From NCBI GenBank assembly GCA_955652925.1, contig CATPCO010000400.1, positions 1 to 7,967 on the forward strand: a DNA stretch of 7,967 nucleotides. The letters run 5' to 3'. This DNA is from an uncultured Xanthobacteraceae bacterium. GTDB lineage: Bacteria > Pseudomonadota > Alphaproteobacteria > Rhizobiales > Xanthobacteraceae. A program made the position numbers and the translations under genes. The notes beneath the pieces are model-generated. The model worked only from the letters and a program-made list of their open reading frames with translations, did no database searches and had not been told where the DNA came from. Shown piece by piece: positions 1 through 6,326 of this stretch (position 1 is the stretch's first letter; each line of letters starts with the position of its first letter).

Positions 1-765
1 GCAGCCTTCCAGACCCTGGTAGCGCCAGGGAAACGCGCCGATCAGTGCGCGTTTGTTGAGCATCAGCTCGATGTCGCCGCCCAGATTCTCGGCATGCAGC
101 AGCCCTTCCTGGAAAGCCCAGTTGTGGAAGGGAAAGATATCGGAAACCACTCTGCGGCCCGATCGCTTGTGCGTGTATTCGAAGGTGCCAAAGAATTCCG
201 CCGGAGTCTTGCCGTGCGCCTTAGTGAATTGCGCCGCGAGGTCGGCTCGCATGTTGCGGATCGAAGTGTTCATCGCGTGGTCGCACGAGCCCGTGTCCAT
301 GGCCCACCACTTGATCTTCTTGCGCAACATCCATTGCAGGCAATCGAGATCGGGACCGGGGTGATAACAGAAATATTTCACCAGATCCTGCTGCGGCTGG
401 CCCTCGTAGTACCGGTGCCAGCCAGTGTGCAGAACGAGGATGTCACCTTCGCGGATATCGGCGCCCGCGCTCTCAATGATCTCGGGCGTGATCACCGCCC
501 AATCCGACATTTTGCTTGCAATGTCGACCACGACCCCGCGATTGACGAGATAATCGAGCGGGAGGGAGGCCATGTCGCCCTTGGGATTATCGGTCGCGTG
601 CATGGCGCCGTCGAAATGGGTTCCGACATGCAGCGCAGTATCGATGCGTTGCGCAACAATCATCTGCGTCTGCAGATTCTGCGCGTAATACATCTTGTTG
701 CCGGCATACCCGACCCAGCCCGGCGTATGCACGTTCATCACGTGGCTCATATCGATGATTTTCAT
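1..765 (-). CDS. Cyclase / kynurenine formamidase-like metal-dependent hydrolase (3' end beyond window)
   Basis: Members of the cyclase family (PF04199) are metal-dependent amidohydrolases or lactone-type hydrolases such as kynurenine formamidase. The 255 codons seen here read without a stop from an ATG at 765 to the left edge, so the C-terminus is missing, probably by only a few residues because this family is usually about 250-280 aa. The signature HVGTHFD lies at residues 46-52 with a further His at 56, giving the family's H-x-GTH-x-D-x3-H metal site (H46, H50, D52, H56). A later AENLGG segment (about 225-230) matches the conserved E-N-L near the family C-terminus. No signal peptide is seen, so it is probably cytoplasmic. 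It begins 13 bp after the binding-protein stop, with only a weak GGGG as ribosome site, suggesting translational coupling as the last visible gene of the operon. The family is clear; the substrate is unknown. Confidence 0.9.
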   Translation of the reverse strand, partial: MKIIDMSHVMNVHTPGWVGYAGNKMYYAQNLQTQMIVAQRIDTALHVGTHFDGAMHATDNPKGDMASLPLDYLVNRGVVVDIASKMSDWAVITPEIIESAGADIREGDILVLHTGWHRYYEGQPQQDLVKYFCYHPGPDLDCLQWMLRKKIKWWAMDTGSCDHAMNTSIRNMRADLAAQFTKAHGKTPAEFFGTFEYTHKRSGRRVVSDIFPFHNWAFQEGLLHAENLGGDIELMLNKRALIGAFPWRYQGLEGC

Positions 766-778
766 TGCAAGTGCCCCG

Positions 779-1771
779 TCAGCAGGGAGGCGGGGGAGCA
801 TCGACAAGTTTGGAATCAATCGCCTTGAGGCCGTCAGGCCAGGTCAGCTGCTGAAAATCGATTTTTTGCTCGGTCATCTTTTCCTTCTGTGCCCAGCCGC
901 TGAGACTGCAAAAATCGTCGTAGTAAACTTTGTCGATGGCGATTGGACGCGTGTTGGTATCCCACTGCTCGCGGGTGGCTTTCTCGCTCAGATCGAGCTT
1001 GGCCCTGGCGTAGGCGGCGACGCTAGCGAAATCCGTTTGCGCGATGTCGCGTCCTTTCAAGGTCGCGCGCAGCCAGCGAACGGCAATGTCCTTGCCCGGC
1101 GCGGAAGCGAGCCATTGCGGGCGCGCGCCGGCGACCAGATACCCCTGGATATAACCGGTCGCGTCGGTGAGATAATGTGCCTTGTCGGGACAAATCTCGA
1201 GGGTGCGTGACCCGACCGGCTGCCAGATGAAAAAGGCGGCGATCTCGCCTCCACATAACGCCGCAGGCAACACCTGCGTATCCAGATTCTTCACCGTGAC
1301 CTTGGTTGCATCCACGCCGTTCTTGTTCAGATATTCCGAGATGAACCACGAACCGGTGGAGCCCACCCGGGTTGCTACGGTCTTTCCGATCAGATCCTGC
1401 GGCTTTGTGATGCTCGTCTGCGTGACGGCGACGTAGCCTTTTGCGTCGCGCTCGATCACCGCGATGGTGCGGTAATCGCCCTTGACCCGGAAAAAGTACT
1501 GCACGCTGGGAAGGTCTCCGGTCATGACGATGTCGCCCTGCCCGGTCTGGAAGGCCTGGAATGCGGTCGTGCCGGACGGAAACAGCCTATAGGTGATGTC
1601 CAGCCCTTCCTGCGTGTAAAGACCTTTATCCAGCGCCATCCAGATCGAATCGTTATTGACCGAGGGCTGGCCAAACAGAGTCATTTTGAGGCCGGGCTGC
1701 TGCGCCACGGCCGTGTGCGCCGAAAGGCCGATGATGGTCGCCGCTGCAACCAGGGTCGGGAGCTTGGGCAT
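779..1771 (-). CDS. ABC transporter substrate-binding protein, NitT/TauT (SsuA/NMT1-like) family
   Basis: This is the periplasmic solute receptor of the ABC importer encoded just upstream. The 330 aa product begins with a Sec signal peptide, a hydrophobic stretch ending in AVA with predicted cleavage after residue 23 before QQ. The mature protein starts with the typical NMT1/SsuA fold-1 pattern: 'IWMALDKGLYTQEGLDI' followed by 'FQTGQGDIVMTGDLPSV' (about residues 44-90), then 'ITKPQDLIGKTVATRVGS' (about 120-140), which in this family builds the ligand cleft between the two lobes. The ATG at 1771 is supported by AAGGAGA (1778-1784) seven bases upstream. It follows the permease by 21 bp and precedes the cyclase by 13 bp. 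Known ligands of the family include nitrate, taurine, aliphatic and aromatic sulfonates and pyrimidine precursors; nothing visible here picks one. Confidence 0.92.
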   Translation of the reverse strand: MPKLPTLVAAATIIGLSAHTAVAQQPGLKMTLFGQPSVNNDSIWMALDKGLYTQEGLDITYRLFPSGTTAFQAFQTGQGDIVMTGDLPSVQYFFRVKGDYRTIAVIERDAKGYVAVTQTSITKPQDLIGKTVATRVGSTGSWFISEYLNKNGVDATKVTVKNLDTQVLPAALCGGEIAAFFIWQPVGSRTLEICPDKAHYLTDATGYIQGYLVAGARPQWLASAPGKDIAVRWLRATLKGRDIAQTDFASVAAYARAKLDLSEKATREQWDTNTRPIAIDKVYYDDFCSLSGWAQKEKMTEQKIDFQQLTWPDGLKAIDSKLVDAPPPPC

Positions 1772-1792
1772 CGCGCGTCTCCTTATGCGTGA

Positions 1793-2659
1793 TCAGGCGA
1801 TCGCAATGTAGAACATGTAACGGGTGAGCACACGATCGACAAAGAAGCGAAACAGCCGATCGAAGGCAAAGCCGAGAATACAGATTGTCAGCAGCGCGAC
1901 AAAGATCCGGTTGGTCTGCAGCAGCAATGCCGATTTCTGCAGAAGGTAGCCGATGCCGGAATCGGCGGCGAGGATCTCGGCGGGAATGATGCTCATGAAG
2001 GAGGATGCCATGGCGACCCGCATGCCGGTCACGATGTAGGGAACGGCCGAGGGAATCGCGACCAGCGCAAAGATCGCCAGCCGACTCGCGCCCAGGCATT
2101 CGGCCGCGCGCTGGCGGGTCATCGGCGCGCGCCACACGCCCGCGGTGGTGTTGACCACGACGATAAAAAAAGTTCCCCAGAAGATGAGAAAATATTTCGA
2201 CATCTCGCCGATGCCGAACCAGATGACGGCAATCGGAATCATCGCCGTCGGGGAGAGATAGCGAAGGAGCTCCAGGATCGGATCGAGCAGATCGTGCAGA
2301 AGGCGCACACGTCCCAGCAGCACACCAAGGACGATTCCGGCGAGCGAGCCGGTGAGGAAACCGACGAGCACTCGCACCATGCTGATGGACACGTCGGCAA
2401 AAATCTCGCCGCTCAGCAACATGGGAATTGCCGCGCGGATGACTGCAAGGGGCGGTGGGATGAGGAATGGGTTGAAGACAAAGGTCGACAGCAACTGCCA
2501 GAGCAGAAGGGCGATCAACAGCGACGCAGCCGATAGCAGAATGGGCCGAAATCGAATGCTGCTGCTTCGGCCGCTTGCGCGCGAATTTGCCTTCCCCTGC
2601 TTTGGCACGCTGGATTGGCCGGTCAACCGCCCAGATACCTGGCTCATGTCTCGTTGCAA
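1793..2659 (-). CDS. ABC transporter permease, NitT/TauT (SsuC/TauC-like) family
   Basis: This is the inner-membrane channel subunit, 288 aa, with about six hydrophobic segments. The first lies at about 40-62; a strong pair lies at about 94-117 and 137-170. The BPD_transp_1 EAA loop that docks onto the ATPase is visible at about 185-206 (AAECLGAS...AIPSAVP), with the conserved Gly at 190 and Pro at 203. The N-terminal ~38 residues are polar and basic, as is common in SsuC-like permeases. The start is best placed at TTG 2659, because GAGGG lies six bases upstream of it. The internal ATG at 2647 (residue 5) has no comparable site, so it is the weaker choice. The gap to the ATPase stop is 22 bp. 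The gene belongs with the flanking ATPase and binding protein as one importer. Confidence 0.92.
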   Translation of the reverse strand: MQRDMSQVSGRLTGQSSVPKQGKANSRASGRSSSIRFRPILLSAASLLIALLLWQLLSTFVFNPFLIPPPLAVIRAAIPMLLSGEIFADVSISMVRVLVGFLTGSLAGIVLGVLLGRVRLLHDLLDPILELLRYLSPTAMIPIAVIWFGIGEMSKYFLIFWGTFFIVVVNTTAGVWRAPMTRQRAAECLGASRLAIFALVAIPSAVPYIVTGMRVAMASSFMSIIPAEILAADSGIGYLLQKSALLLQTNRIFVALLTICILGFAFDRLFRFFVDRVLTRYMFYIAIA

Positions 2660-2681
2660 TCCAGTCCCTCAATCGATTGCT

Positions 2682-3473
2682 TCAGTCCTCGACGGTCATC
2701 TTGTCGAGCTCCTGCGGCCGTGCGATCTCCGGCGCCAGCAGGGCCTCGATATCCCGAAAGAGCTGCGCGACTTTTGGATCGGTCAGATCACGCGGGCGCC
2801 GCATGTCAATCTCGAAGACCTTGGTGATGGACGCCCGCGGCCCCGCCGACATCACGCCGATACGATCGGCCAGAAGAATGGCTTCGGTGATATCGTGCGT
2901 GACGAATACCACGGTCTTGCCGGTGCGCTGCCATATGGCAAGCAGCACGGAATGCATGTTGCGCCGGGTCAGCGCGTCCAGCGCGCCGAAAGGCTCGTCC
3001 ATGAGGAGAATTTCCGGCTCGACCGCGAGCGCGCGCGCGATTTGCAGGCGCTGGCGCATGCCGCCGGAGAGCTGAGAGGGAAATTTGTCCCGGTGATGAT
3101 CGAGTCCGACCATCCTCAAGTACTTGTCGATGATGAAATCGCGCTCCTGCCGGGGCACCTTGCGCACACGCAGGCCGAAGCGGACGTTCTCCTCGACATT
3201 GAGCCACGGAAACAAGGCGGCACCCGCGTCCTGAAAGAACATGACACGATCGCGCCCGGCACCGGTCACGCCGATGCCGTTCGAGGTCACCGATCCGCTC
3301 GAGGGCGGCTCAAAGCCAGCAAGAATATTGAGGAGCGTCGACTTGCCGCAACCAGACGGTCCCAACAGACAAAATAACTCTCCTTTGCTGATAGCGATAT
3401 CGATTCCGTCGAGCGCCACATAAGAGTGATCGCCCGCGCTGTACGTCTTGCTGAGACCCGCGACCTGCAACAA
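2682..3473 (-). CDS. ABC transporter ATP-binding protein, NitT/TauT (SsuB/TauB-like) family
   Basis: This is the cytoplasmic ATPase that drives the importer. Counting from the TTG at 3473 gives 263 aa, the normal family length. All nucleotide-binding motifs are intact: Walker A GPSGCGKST (about 38-46), Q-loop within VMFFQD (about 76-82), signature LSGGM (about 135-139), Walker B ILLMDEP (about 155-161) and the H-loop His in VTHD (about 193). I chose TTG 3473 because GGAGA (3481-3485) sits seven bases before it and the product then starts 'LLQVAGLSKTYS', as family members do. A longer reading from GTG 3527 is open, but its extra 18 codons are mostly a palindromic repeat arm. It is followed 22 bp later by the permease. 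Confidence 0.93.
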   Translation of the reverse strand: MLQVAGLSKTYSAGDHSYVALDGIDIAISKGELFCLLGPSGCGKSTLLNILAGFEPPSSGSVTSNGIGVTGAGRDRVMFFQDAGAALFPWLNVEENVRFGLRVRKVPRQERDFIIDKYLRMVGLDHHRDKFPSQLSGGMRQRLQIARALAVEPEILLMDEPFGALDALTRRNMHSVLLAIWQRTGKTVVFVTHDITEAILLADRIGVMSAGPRASITKVFEIDMRRPRDLTDPKVAQLFRDIEALLAPEIARPQELDKMTVED

Positions 3474-3497
3474 AGGCTGTTCTCCGAGGACGCGAAC

Positions 3498-3563
3498 AGT
3501 GAGTGGCGAATAGCGAATAGTGAGCACTCGGGCCTTTTTTCTGTTCGCTATTCGCCATTCGCT
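3498..3563. repeat. Imperfect inverted repeat (GCGAATAGCGAATAG type) between oxidoreductase and ATPase genes
   Basis: The left arm 3498-3520 and right arm 3541-3563 are each 23 nt and pair at 20 of 23 positions around a 20-nt loop that ends in six T on the plus strand. Each arm contains short near-repeats of the 7-mer GCGAATA. The element fills nearly the whole gap, starting two bases past the oxidoreductase stop (3566) and ending before the ATPase ribosome site. I recall similar 'ATTCGCTATTCGC' repeats as frequent in Bradyrhizobium-type genomes, but could not check this. On the transcribed (minus) strand the hairpin is not followed by a T tract, so it looks more like an mRNA-stability or processing element than an intrinsic terminator. 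Confidence 0.75.
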
Positions 3564-3565
3564 CC

Positions 3566-4744
3566 CTAGGCGGCCGCCGCAACCGGCTGCTTGTATTGCG
3601 CAAGACGGGGCATGACTTCCTTGGCGAACAAGGTCAGATTGTTCACGGTGTCGGCATGCGACATCGCGCCGGCATGGCCCATCATCAGCAGATTGCCCAT
3701 GCCGCCGCAGTATTCGCAGAACTCGACGATCTGAGCGTAAACCTGATCGGGTGTACCGCAGAACAGGATGCCGGCGTCGATCAGCTCCTGCACGCTGCCC
3801 GTGCGCATGTCGATCACGCGGCGGTCCTTGGTATAGCTGCGCGGCGGCGTCTCCCCGCGCATGAGCCGCATGGTCTCCTCCACGGAGAAAAAGCCCGGCG
3901 GATTGCGGAACGGGGGATAGACAATGGGGCTGGTGCGCGGATAGCTCGCGACCTGTTCGCCGCGCTCGCGCGCAGCACGTTCGCTCGTCGCCACCGCGAC
4001 CAGGCCGAGATAGGCAAAACGGTCGGCGCCCGGCCCAGGCCGACCCTTGGACATGTAGCCCTCGCGGTAGGCGTCATAGAGAGAGCGCGTGTTGTAGCCG
4101 GTGCCCAGCGTTGCCATGACGTAGCCGCGTTCGCCGAGAACGCGGGCATTGCCCTTGCTGCCGGTTGTACTCCAGACCGGAGGATGCGGCTGCTGCCACG
4201 GCCGTGGCCAGATGTTTACCTGCCGATAATGGAAGTGCTCACTCTCCCAGTTGAACGGCTCGTCATGGCTCGTCATGGCCTTGATGATGAAATCGTGCGC
4301 CTCCCAGAATCGATCCATGACGCCAAAGGGATTCTGGTTCGAGGCTGCGAATTCATAGGGCACGCCCTTGATGAAGCCCATGTCGAGCCGCCCGCGCGAG
4401 ATCACGTCGATGGTCGAAAGCTCCTCCGCCACGCGCAGCGGATCGTGCCGGTGTCCGATCGGATAGCCGAGCACGAGGAGGCGCGCGCGCTTGGTCTGCC
4501 GCGCCAGCACGGAAAGCCCCACGATCACCGTCGACGACATGCAGGTCGCGGTCTGATGGTGCTCGTTGAGCATGATGTCATAGCCGAGCTCGTCCGCGAG
4601 CAGCCACTCGTCGTAATAGCGATGAAAAAGATCCGCCGCGATCTTTGGATCGCACTTGCGATTGGGCAGATTGACGCGCAGCGACCCGGCATGGTCGCTC
4701 CACGCATTCGGATAGGGCTGCTCGGTGAATTGATACACTTTCAT
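3566..4744 (-). CDS. LLM class flavin-dependent oxidoreductase (bacterial luciferase-like monooxygenase)
   Basis: This is a luciferase-like TIM-barrel enzyme (PF00296) expected to use reduced FMN and O2 to oxygenate a small organic substrate in the cytoplasm. The 392 aa product shows the family pattern. 'ADELGYDIMLNEHH' (about 50-63) carries the conserved E-H-H. 'GHRHDPLRVAEELSTIDVIS' leads into SRGRLDMG (about 97-123), the classic 'R-x-P...AEE-x-x-x-x-D-x-x-S-x-GR' block around the flavin site. 'FCGTPDQVYAQI' lies near the C-terminus. The start is ATG 4744, with AAGGTGA seven bases upstream. An open extension to 4822 only translates a palindromic repeat and was discarded. F420-dependent relatives exist, but the wording of the motifs and the alphaproteobacterial setting favour FMN. 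It lies between the hydrolase and the transporter genes, so it probably acts on the imported compound. Confidence 0.9.
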   Translation of the reverse strand: MKVYQFTEQPYPNAWSDHAGSLRVNLPNRKCDPKIAADLFHRYYDEWLLADELGYDIMLNEHHQTATCMSSTVIVGLSVLARQTKRARLLVLGYPIGHRHDPLRVAEELSTIDVISRGRLDMGFIKGVPYEFAASNQNPFGVMDRFWEAHDFIIKAMTSHDEPFNWESEHFHYRQVNIWPRPWQQPHPPVWSTTGSKGNARVLGERGYVMATLGTGYNTRSLYDAYREGYMSKGRPGPGADRFAYLGLVAVATSERAARERGEQVASYPRTSPIVYPPFRNPPGFFSVEETMRLMRGETPPRSYTKDRRVIDMRTGSVQELIDAGILFCGTPDQVYAQIVEFCEYCGGMGNLLMMGHAGAMSHADTVNNLTLFAKEVMPRLAQYKQPVAAAA

Positions 4745-4756
4745 GGACGGATCACC

Positions 4757-4843
4757 TTGTAGGTTGGGTCGAGCTGTTTCGCGAGACCCAACGCGCTCGC
4801 TCCAGAATGTTGGGTCTCGCAAGCTGCTCGACCCAACCTACAA
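4757..4843. repeat. Long palindromic repeat (TAGGTTGGGTCGAG type) between hydrolase and oxidoreductase
   Basis: Arms 4757-4792 and 4809-4843 form an 18-bp perfect outer stem (TTGTAGGTTGGGTCGAGC and its complement), a 6/5-nt internal loop, a 12-bp perfect inner stem (GCGAGACCCAAC) and a 16-nt loop. In the minus-strand mRNA the 3' edge of the stem directly abuts, and by two bases overlaps, the oxidoreductase Shine-Dalgarno (AAGGTGA). There is no T tract on the minus strand. I recall this motif as a dispersed palindrome in Bradyrhizobium-like genomes. A plausible role is stabilising or processing the mRNA between the two cistrons. Confidence 0.88.
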
Positions 4844-4867
4844 TCTGCGCCCGGGACACGTGAGATA

Positions 4868-5641
4868 TCACTTGCGCCCGATGAAGGCGAAGATTTTTTC
4901 CGCAAATTCATCCGGCCGCTCCTCGTGGGGAAAATGGCCGGCGCGGTTGATGGGCTCGAAGCGCGCGCCGGGAATAGCGGCGCAATAAGCGCGGCCGTAG
5001 TCCTCACTGAGAATGCGATCATCCATTCCCCACAGAAACAGCGTCGGTACGCGGATACGATGCAGCCGCCCCTTGAGCTTTGGATCATGCATGTAGGGCG
5101 ACCAGGCGTAACGGGCGATCGCCTCGCGATTGCGGGCCGCGCGGCGCACCTCATCCTCCGGCATCGCCTTGTAGTCCCGCTTGCCGATGTTGGGATCGCA
5201 GTAAGCGATCTTGAGAAAATCGGGTTCAGTCATGGCGAAGATATCCGCAATGTCGCGCTGCTCGCGGCCGCCCACCTTGATGCCCACGGCGTTGGCCAGA
5301 ATGAGATGGGAAACCCGGGCGGTCGATTTGATCGCGATCTCGGCCGCGACCCAGCCGCCAAACGAGACACCCGCGATGACAACGCTCTTGAGATCGAGCT
5401 CATCGAGGAGATCGAGGTAGAAATAGGCGAGGTCGTCGACGGTGTCGAATGATTTCGGCGCCTCCGATCCGCCGAAACCCGGATGCGTCGGAGCGATCAG
5501 GCGCATGCCCGCCGTGAGCCGGGCGAGGACGGGAGCGCCGGGCTCGATGCCGATGCCGGGATGGAGAAACAAGAGCGGCGGTCCTTCTCCGCGCTCGATC
5601 ACCTCAATGCGGATGCCGCGAATACTGATTGTTTGTACCAC
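4868..5641 (-). CDS. Alpha/beta hydrolase
   Basis: This 257 aa enzyme has the alpha/beta-hydrolase fold, with no signal peptide, so it is probably cytoplasmic. The visible elements in order are: the oxyanion HPG at 27-29 after beta-3 (PPLLFLHPG), 'HPGFGGSE' at about 53-60, the nucleophile elbow GVSFGG with Ser93, the acid in GMDD (Asp208, with Asp207 adjacent), and the base in RAGHFPHE (His236). The triad is therefore complete. The cap between about 120 and 190 is short. The start is GTG 5641, giving the usual 'VQTISIRGIRIEVIERGEG' opening; GGGG about eight bases upstream is a modest ribosome site. It is the first gene of the minus-strand set, 123 bp before the oxidoreductase. Relatives cleave esters, lactones, C-C bonds in meta-cleavage products or carbamates; hydrolysis of an oxygenated intermediate is my inference. 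Confidence 0.9.
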   Translation of the reverse strand: MVQTISIRGIRIEVIERGEGPPLLFLHPGIGIEPGAPVLARLTAGMRLIAPTHPGFGGSEAPKSFDTVDDLAYFYLDLLDELDLKSVVIAGVSFGGWVAAEIAIKSTARVSHLILANAVGIKVGGREQRDIADIFAMTEPDFLKIAYCDPNIGKRDYKAMPEDEVRRAARNREAIARYAWSPYMHDPKLKGRLHRIRVPTLFLWGMDDRILSEDYGRAYCAAIPGARFEPINRAGHFPHEERPDEFAEKIFAFIGRK

Positions 5642-5731
5642 CAGTTTGCCCCATCCCGATCCGGTCGCCGCGCCTTGTATGCCGACGGCACGCAGCGGTA
5701 CCTTGCGCAGCGCACGCCACCTACGCGGGCC

Positions 5732-5737
5732 AGTATA
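5732..5737 (-). promoter_or_regulatory. Possible -10 box upstream of the hydrolase-led operon
   Basis: TATACT on the minus strand matches the sigma-70 -10 consensus at five of six positions and lies about 90 bp before the hydrolase start. No good -35 hexamer sits at 16-18 bp; the nearest resemblance (TGACGC) is 19 bp away. It is listed as the only visible promoter-like element in the 174 bp between the small gene's stop (5816) and the hydrolase start. Confidence 0.22.
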
Positions 5738-5815
5738 GTCGCAAAATGAGCGCTCGGCGTCAGCCGCATCAGGGGAGGTGGCGGGCGGGCAAATGGGAAG
5801 CGGCGCGCCCGCGCG

Positions 5816-5989
5816 TCAGCCGGAAGAATCATCCCGCTCGGCGCTTGTCTCCGCCGGCTGTGGAATGTAGGGCCTGAGCTCCTTTTCCAGTGCGCGCAGG
5901 GTCGCAAGAAGCTTGGCACTGATAAGGGCCTCTCGGCGAGCCGGATCCTCGTCGGGAAACTCCGCGAAATATTCTTTTCCGTTGAGCAT
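5816..5989 (-). CDS. Small hypothetical protein (57 aa)
   Basis: I do not recognise this protein. The ATG at 5989 is preceded by GGAGG six bases upstream, the strongest Shine-Dalgarno in the window, and this is the main reason to believe the gene. A longer reading to 6034 is open but has no such site. The product starts MLNGKEYFAEFPDEDPARRE, continues with a predicted amphipathic helix (about 20-38, ALISAKLLATLRALEKELR), and ends in a Pro/Ser/acidic tail. It has no membrane segment or signal peptide. It reads toward the hydrolase, 174 bp away, so it could be a separate unit or an operon leader gene. It could be a small adaptor or a conserved orphan; the function is unknown. Confidence 0.6.
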   Translation of the reverse strand: MLNGKEYFAEFPDEDPARREALISAKLLATLRALEKELRPYIPQPAETSAERDDSSG

Positions 5990-6326
5990 TCGTGGCCTCC
6001 GGACGGTGTTCTCATGGGCTCGTCGAATCAACACAACGACAGTGAATCAATCGGAGCCCATTGGCGCAACGGCGTTACCTGAAAACGCAAAAGCCCCGTT
6101 GCTTAGTTGCCACACGTTTCCAATTACGACCAAAATATGAAACGGCAGGTCAGCGCGAGCTCGTGCGATGATTATTGAGTAGTATCGTCGACTTAGACGC
6201 GAGTTCCACGGCACCAGAGCAGACAGCAAGCGCAGGAGACGAACCGCGCAGCCATGCTGGTTATGCACAGTAGGCTGTGCAAATGTGCAAACCTTCAACA
6301 GCCATGCCGCATCAGAAGGAGAGCGC
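5990..6326. other. Divergent intergenic region between the small gene and the lactonase
   Basis: These 337 bp separate two genes read in opposite directions and so should hold both promoters. What is visible is a direct repeat GAATCAA at 6025-6031 and 6044-6050 (19 bp apart), a 7-bp inverted repeat GCAACGG/CCGTTGC (6066-6072, 6096-6102) and the operator-like palindrome at 6264-6281. A weak promoter-like pair is TTGCCA at 6107-6112 with CAAAAT at 6131-6136, spaced 18 bp. No further gene with a ribosome site was found; open frames across it are unsupported. Confidence 0.5.
6264..6291. promoter_or_regulatory. Operator-like palindrome plus tandem octamer before the lactonase
   Basis: TGCACAG-TAGG-CTGTGCA (6264-6281) is a perfect 7-bp inverted repeat with a 4-bp centre. 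Its right half is the start of a tandem TGTGCAAA-TGTGCAAA (6276-6291). It lies 46 bp before the lactonase ATG. The symmetry suits a dimeric repressor or activator site, but it could also form a short hairpin in the leader. No cognate regulator is in the window. Confidence 0.4.

Noticed and set aside
94..828. Plus-strand open frame of 244 codons opposite the cyclase gene
   Set aside because: It is antisense to a gene with clear cyclase motifs and intact length; high GC keeps the opposite frame open.
1653..2672. Minus-strand 339-codon frame overlapping the permease
   Set aside because: It is an Arg/His-rich frame-shifted shadow of the permease, whose own frame shows membrane segments and the EAA loop.
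2352..3377. Plus-strand open frame of 341 codons opposite permease and ATPase
   Set aside because: It spans two well-supported minus-strand genes and shows no family motif.
3596..4762. Plus-strand open frame of 388 codons opposite the oxidoreductase
   Set aside because: No recognisable domain, and it is fully antisense to a clear luciferase-family gene.
4745..4822. N-terminal extension of the oxidoreductase frame
   Set aside because: It translates the palindromic repeat, has no ribosome site, and ATG 4744 has a good one.
3566..5641. Rut pyrimidine-degradation operon (RutA/RutD-like pair)
   Set aside because: The luciferase-like enzyme plus hydrolase pairing is similar, but the other Rut genes are absent and a NitT/TauT importer and cyclase are present instead.
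6061..6125. Possible tRNA or small RNA around the GCAACGG/CCGTTGC repeat
   Set aside because: No cloverleaf, T-loop or anticodon stem could be built; only a weak hairpin is present.
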